Part shown: piece after piece, positions 4,011 through 7,026 of the stretch
How positions within the stretch are numbered: position 1 is the first letter of the stretch
Layout: the number at the start of each line of letters is the position of its first letter
Origin: JBECKR01 sp040235415
GTDB lineage: Bacteria; Acidobacteriota; Polarisedimenticolia; Polarisedimenticolales; Polarisedimenticolaceae
Length of the DNA stretch: 7,026 nucleotides
Direction: 5' to 3'
Assembly: GCA_040235415.1 (NCBI GenBank)
Contig: JBECKR010000166.1
Location: 1-7,026, forward strand
Position numbers and translations under genes: made by a program
Notes under the pieces: model-generated
Seen by the model: the letters and a program-made list of their open reading frames with translations, nothing else
What the model was told of the DNA's origin: nothing
Database searches by the model: none

Positions 4011-6986
4011 ATGGACCCCGCGCAGCTCATCGTGACCGTGTCCGGAATCGCCCTGATCGCGCTCCTCGCGTGGTTCTTCTTCGGCAAGCGCGCCGCCGGG
4101 CGCGCCCGCGTCGAGGGAGGCCGCCAGGAGGTCACGGTCGTCGTCAAGGGCGGCTACTCCCCCGACATCATCCGCGTGCGGCGCGGCGTGCCGCTGCGGC
4201 TGACGTTCGACCGCCGCGAGGCGAGCGACTGCAGCTCTCGAGTCGTGTTCCCCGACTTCGGCGTCAGCCGCGCGCTCAAGGCGTTCGGACGAACGTCGGT
4301 CGAGCTCGTGCCGCGGGCCGCCGGGGAGTTCCCGTTCGCGTGCGGCATGAACATGCTCCACGGCAAACTCGTGGTCGAGGACCGGGCCGATGCGGCCGGG
4401 ACCCCCGGCGACGACGGCGTCGCGGAGCCGTTCGCCGAGGCGGTCGGCGTGGGCCCCGAGCTCGACGTCCCGCAGCCGCACGCGACCGAGCTCGCCCTCC
4501 TCGGCGACGCCACGACCTGTCCGTCGTGCGTCACCGGCATCGAGCGTGCGATCGGGGTTCTCGACGGCATCGACGGCGTCGAGGTCAACTACGGCACGCA
4601 GCGGATCCGCGTGACGCACGACCCGGCGCGCGTCTCCGTCGACGCGATCGTCGACGCCGTGGCCTCGACCGGCTACCGCGCGCGTCCGATCGAGCCGGAC
4701 GCCGCAGCCGCCTCGCCGGACGAGGCGCCGGCCGAGGACTGGGAGGCGGCCGCGCGCCGCGACGAGATCCGCGACCTCACGATCCGGGTGCTCGTGGGCG
4801 CGGTCCTGACCGCGCCGGTGCTCTACGCCGTCATGGTCGGCGACTTCGTCGGCCGCGCGTGGGTGCCGGGGTTCCTGCTCAGCCCCTGGATCCAGCTCGT
4901 CCTGATCGCCCCGGTGATGTTCTACAGCGGCTGGCCGATCCACCGCACCGGCTGGCTCGCGCTCCGGCACCGTTCGGCCGACATGAACACCCTCATCACG
5001 CTCGGGACGATCGCGGCGTTCGGATTCAGCGTGATCGTGACCGTCGCGCCCGGCATCCTCCCCGAGGGCCTGGGCGCGGTGTACTACGAGGGCGTCGGCG
5101 TCATCCTGACGCTGATCGTCCTCGGGCGGCTGCTCGAGGTCCGCGCCAAGGCCGGCACGGGTGAGGCGATCCGCAAGCTCATGGGGCTCCGGGCCCGCAC
5201 CGCGCGCGTCGTCCGCGGCGACGACGAGGTCGAGATCGGCATCGACGAGGTCGAGATCGGGGACGTCGTCGCGGTGCGCCCCGGCGAGAAGGTCCCGGTC
5301 GACGGCACCGTGACGGAAGGGCGGTCGACGCTCGACGAGTCGATGGTCACCGGAGAGAGCCTGCCGGTGTCCAAGGGGCCGGGGGACACCGTCGTCGGCG
5401 GCACCGTGAACCAGACCGGGGCGTTCCGGTTCCGGGCGTCGAAGGTCGGCAAGGACACCCTGCTCGCGCAGATCATCCGCCTCGTGGAGCAGGCGCAGGC
5501 CTCGAAGGCGCCGATCCAGCGGCTCGCCGATCTCGTGTCGGGCTACTTCGTCCCGGCGGTGCTTTTCGTCGCCATCGCGACGTTCGTGCTGTGGTTCGAC
5601 TTCGGCCCCGCTCCGGCGCTGTCCTTCGCGCTCGTGAGCGCGGTGTCGGTCCTGATCATCGCCTGCCCCTGCGCGCTCGGGCTCGCGACGCCGCTGTCGA
5701 TCATGGTCGGGACCGGGAAGGGCGCCGAGAAGGGTGTCCTGATCCGCTCCGCGGAGGCGCTCGAGACCGCGCACAAGCTCGGCGCGGTGATCCTCGACAA
5801 GACCGGGACGATCACGCGCGGGAAGCCGGCGTTGACCGACGTCGTGACGTCGCCGGAATCGGGATTCGACGAGGCCGGCGCGCTGCGACTCGTCGCCGCG
5901 GCCGAGCGCGACTCGGAGCATCCCCTGGCGCACGCGATCGTCGAGGGCGCGCAGGAGCGCGGCCTCGATCCGCCGCGGGCGGAGCGCTTCGAGTCGCTCA
6001 CCGGCCGCGGCATCCGGGCGCGCGTCGACGGCCGGGACGTCCTGGTCGGAAACCGACGCCTGCTGCAGGAGAACGGGATCGCCGCGGACGCGCTCGACGC
6101 CGAGGCGCAGCGCCTCGCCGGCGACGGCAAGACTCCGATGTTGTTCGCCGTCGACGGCAGGCCGGGCGGAATCGTCGCGGTCGCGGACACCGTCAAGGAC
6201 GGCTCGCGCCGCGCCGTCCGGGCGCTCCAGGGGCTCGGCCTCGAGGTCGTCATGATCACCGGGGACAACCGCAGCACCGCCGAGGCGATCGCCCGCGACG
6301 TCGGCATCGGACGCGTCTCCGCCGACGTCCTGCCGCAAGACAAGGCGCGCGAGGTTCGGCGCCTCCAGGACGAGGGCAAGGTCGTCGCGATGGTCGGCGA
6401 CGGCATCAACGACGCCCCGGCGCTCGCCCAGGCGGACGTCGGCGTCGCGATCGGGACCGGCACCGACGTCGCCATGGAGGCCTCGGACGTCACGCTGATC
6501 TCGGGCGACCTCGAAGGGGTCGTGACCGCGATCTGGCTCTCGCGCGCCACGATGCGGAACATCCGGCAGAACCTGTTCTTCGCCTTCCTGTACAACGGCA
6601 TCGGCATCCCGCTCGCGGCCGGGGCGCTGTATCCCGCGTTCGGCGTCCTGCTGAGCCCGATGGTCGCCGCCGCCGCCATGGCGGCGAGCTCGCTGTCGGT
6701 CGTGGGGAACGCGAACCGCCTGCGACGCTACGCCGATCCCGACGTCGAGCGGCTCGCCCGGCGCGCGCACGGCCCGGGGGCGCTCCGGGTCGACGCGCCG
6801 GACGGCCGCGCCGAGGAGAAGCCGAGCATGAGCGACAAGGACAAGGTCCGAGATCCGGTCTGCGGCATGGAGATCTCGCCCGCGGACGCCGCGGCGACGA
6901 TCGAGCGCGACGGCAAGACGTACCACTTCTGCTCGCACGCCTGCCACGCCAAGTTCCTCGAGAACCCGGCGAAGTACGCGGCCTGA
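4011..6986 (+). CDS. copA: Multidomain Cu(I)-exporting P-type ATPase: cupredoxin-HMA-ATPase-YHS fusion
   Basis: The ATG has AGGAGG five bases upstream. The 991-residue protein is longer than usual for CopA (roughly 750-850). In order it contains: one membrane helix (5-24) followed by KR..R.R; a cupredoxin-like domain (about 40-124) with C74 and the C111-G-M-N-M115 segment plus H117; an HMA domain (about 158-228) with C170-P-S-C173; and a PIB-type core. Core motifs are TGE (447-449), CPC in the membrane (552-554), DKTGT with phosphorylated D596, HP (637-638), TGDN (750-753), GDGINDAP (796-803), YN (861-862) and M890..SS (893-894), the set of Cu(I) pumps (PIB-1). A C-terminal YHS domain (about 946-990) has C951, H972, C974, H976 and C978. 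It should export Cu(I) from the cytoplasm at the cost of ATP. It lies 122 bases after the Met-rich protein gene, behind a hairpin and with no visible sigma-54 site. Bases 3981-3992 are weakly -10-like but lack a -35 partner. Cu specificity is well supported; the roles of the extra domains are inferred. Confidence 0.96.
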   Translation: MDPAQLIVTVSGIALIALLAWFFFGKRAAGRARVEGGRQEVTVVVKGGYSPDIIRVRRGVPLRLTFDRREASDCSSRVVFPDFGVSRALKAFGRTSVELVPRAAGEFPFACGMNMLHGKLVVEDRADAAGTPGDDGVAEPFAEAVGVGPELDVPQPHATELALLGDATTCPSCVTGIERAIGVLDGIDGVEVNYGTQRIRVTHDPARVSVDAIVDAVASTGYRARPIEPDAAAASPDEAPAEDWEAAARRDEIRDLTIRVLVGAVLTAPVLYAVMVGDFVGRAWVPGFLLSPWIQLVLIAPVMFYSGWPIHRTGWLALRHRSADMNTLITLGTIAAFGFSVIVTVAPGILPEGLGAVYYEGVGVILTLIVLGRLLEVRAKAGTGEAIRKLMGLRARTARVVRGDDEVEIGIDEVEIGDVVAVRPGEKVPVDGTVTEGRSTLDESMVTGESLPVSKGPGDTVVGGTVNQTGAFRFRASKVGKDTLLAQIIRLVEQAQASKAPIQRLADLVSGYFVPAVLFVAIATFVLWFDFGPAPALSFALVSAVSVLIIACPCALGLATPLSIMVGTGKGAEKGVLIRSAEALETAHKLGAVILDKTGTITRGKPALTDVVTSPESGFDEAGALRLVAAAERDSEHPLAHAIVEGAQERGLDPPRAERFESLTGRGIRARVDGRDVLVGNRRLLQENGIAADALDAEAQRLAGDGKTPMLFAVDGRPGGIVAVADTVKDGSRRAVRALQGLGLEVVMITGDNRSTAEAIARDVGIGRVSADVLPQDKAREVRRLQDEGKVVAMVGDGINDAPALAQADVGVAIGTGTDVAMEASDVTLISGDLEGVVTAIWLSRATMRNIRQNLFFAFLYNGIGIPLAAGALYPAFGVLLSPMVAAAAMAASSLSVVGNANRLRRYADPDVERLARRAHGPGALRVDAPDGRAEEKPSMSDKDKVRDPVCGMEISPADAAATIERDGKTYHFCSHACHAKFLENPAKYAA
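6814..6986 (+). other. Internal ribosome site and ATG for a possible free 52-residue YHS protein
   Basis: AGGAG (6814-6818) lies nine bases before an in-frame ATG (6828-6830) inside the ATPase gene. Starting there would give 52 residues, from MSDKDKVRDPVCGM to the shared stop, which looks like a complete stand-alone YHS metal-binding protein. The segment between the normal CopA end (about 905) and this Met is a low-complexity linker. Whether the site is used cannot be told from sequence; it may only be a relic of gene fusion. Confidence 0.35.
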
Positions 6987-6995
6987 CGGGGACGC

Positions 6996-7012
6996 CGCCG
7001 CCTCACGCGGCG
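6996..7012 (+). terminator. Short GC stem-loop just after the ATPase stop
   Basis: CGCCGC (6996-7001) pairs with GCGGCG (7007-7012) around a CTCAC loop, ten bases after the stop codon. There is no T-run before the window ends, and such small GC hairpins are common in this composition, so a terminator role is tentative. Confidence 0.3.
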
Positions 7013-7026
7013 CGGCGCTCCGGGCC

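Noticed and set aside
4516..4533. Third CTGTC...TGCG dyad-like match
   Set aside because: It lies in the codons for the HMA CPSC motif, matches only about 11 of the 16 arm positions and has no -24/-12 promoter nearby.
3849..6947. Open frame of 1032 codons antisense to the ATPase gene
   Set aside because: It is an artefact of high GC third positions: the protein is dominated by R, D, H, V and A with no recognisable domain, and the opposite strand carries an unmistakable P-type ATPase.
1..7026. CRISPR array, tRNA, rRNA, insertion sequence or attachment site
   Set aside because: No regularly spaced repeats, cloverleaf, transposase frame or terminal inverted repeats were seen on either strand.

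Overview
The window is very GC-rich with strongly G/C-biased third codon positions, and almost all of it is coding. A sigma-54 activator, secreted proteins with Sec signals and a periplasmic metal-binding theme point to a high-GC Gram-negative-type bacterium (Myxococcota, Acidobacteriota, Gemmatimonadota or a similar lineage). The sequence alone does not fix the phylum. The content is a copper (or related soft-metal) homeostasis locus.

Left part, minus strand: a histidine kinase gene (1541-2629) is followed after 14 bases by an NtrC/ZraR-type sigma-54-dependent response regulator gene (162-1526). Beyond the regulator's stop codon, bases 1-161 hold a leftward sigma-54 promoter (61-76), an 18-bp dyad upstream of it (117-134) and a GC-rich stem-loop (20-53). 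A candidate start codon sits at the window edge for a gene lying outside to the left.

Middle, plus strand: the divergent intergenic region (2630-2813) holds a second copy of the dyad (2673-2690) and a near-consensus sigma-54 promoter (2741-2756). It reads into two secreted proteins. One is a small DUF3347-like protein with a CPM...NPYFG...CG signature (2814-3332). The other is an OB-fold/CusF-like protein with a His-rich mature N-terminus and a Met/His-rich tail (3454-3888). A strong hairpin (3909-3951) follows.

Right part, plus strand: a 991-residue Cu(I) P-type ATPase (4011-6986) carries four modules in one chain: an N-terminal membrane-anchored cupredoxin-like domain, an HMA domain, the ATPase core, and a C-terminal YHS domain preceded by its own in-frame ATG and Shine-Dalgarno sequence.

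Proposed logic (inference): the membrane kinase senses metal or envelope stress on the periplasmic side. The phosphorylated regulator then binds CTGTCGCA-type dyads and activates sigma-54 promoters on both sides of its own operon, producing periplasmic metal-binding proteins. The ATPase moves Cu(I) out of the cytoplasm. The layout resembles the E. coli zraP / zraSR locus, but the effector proteins are different.
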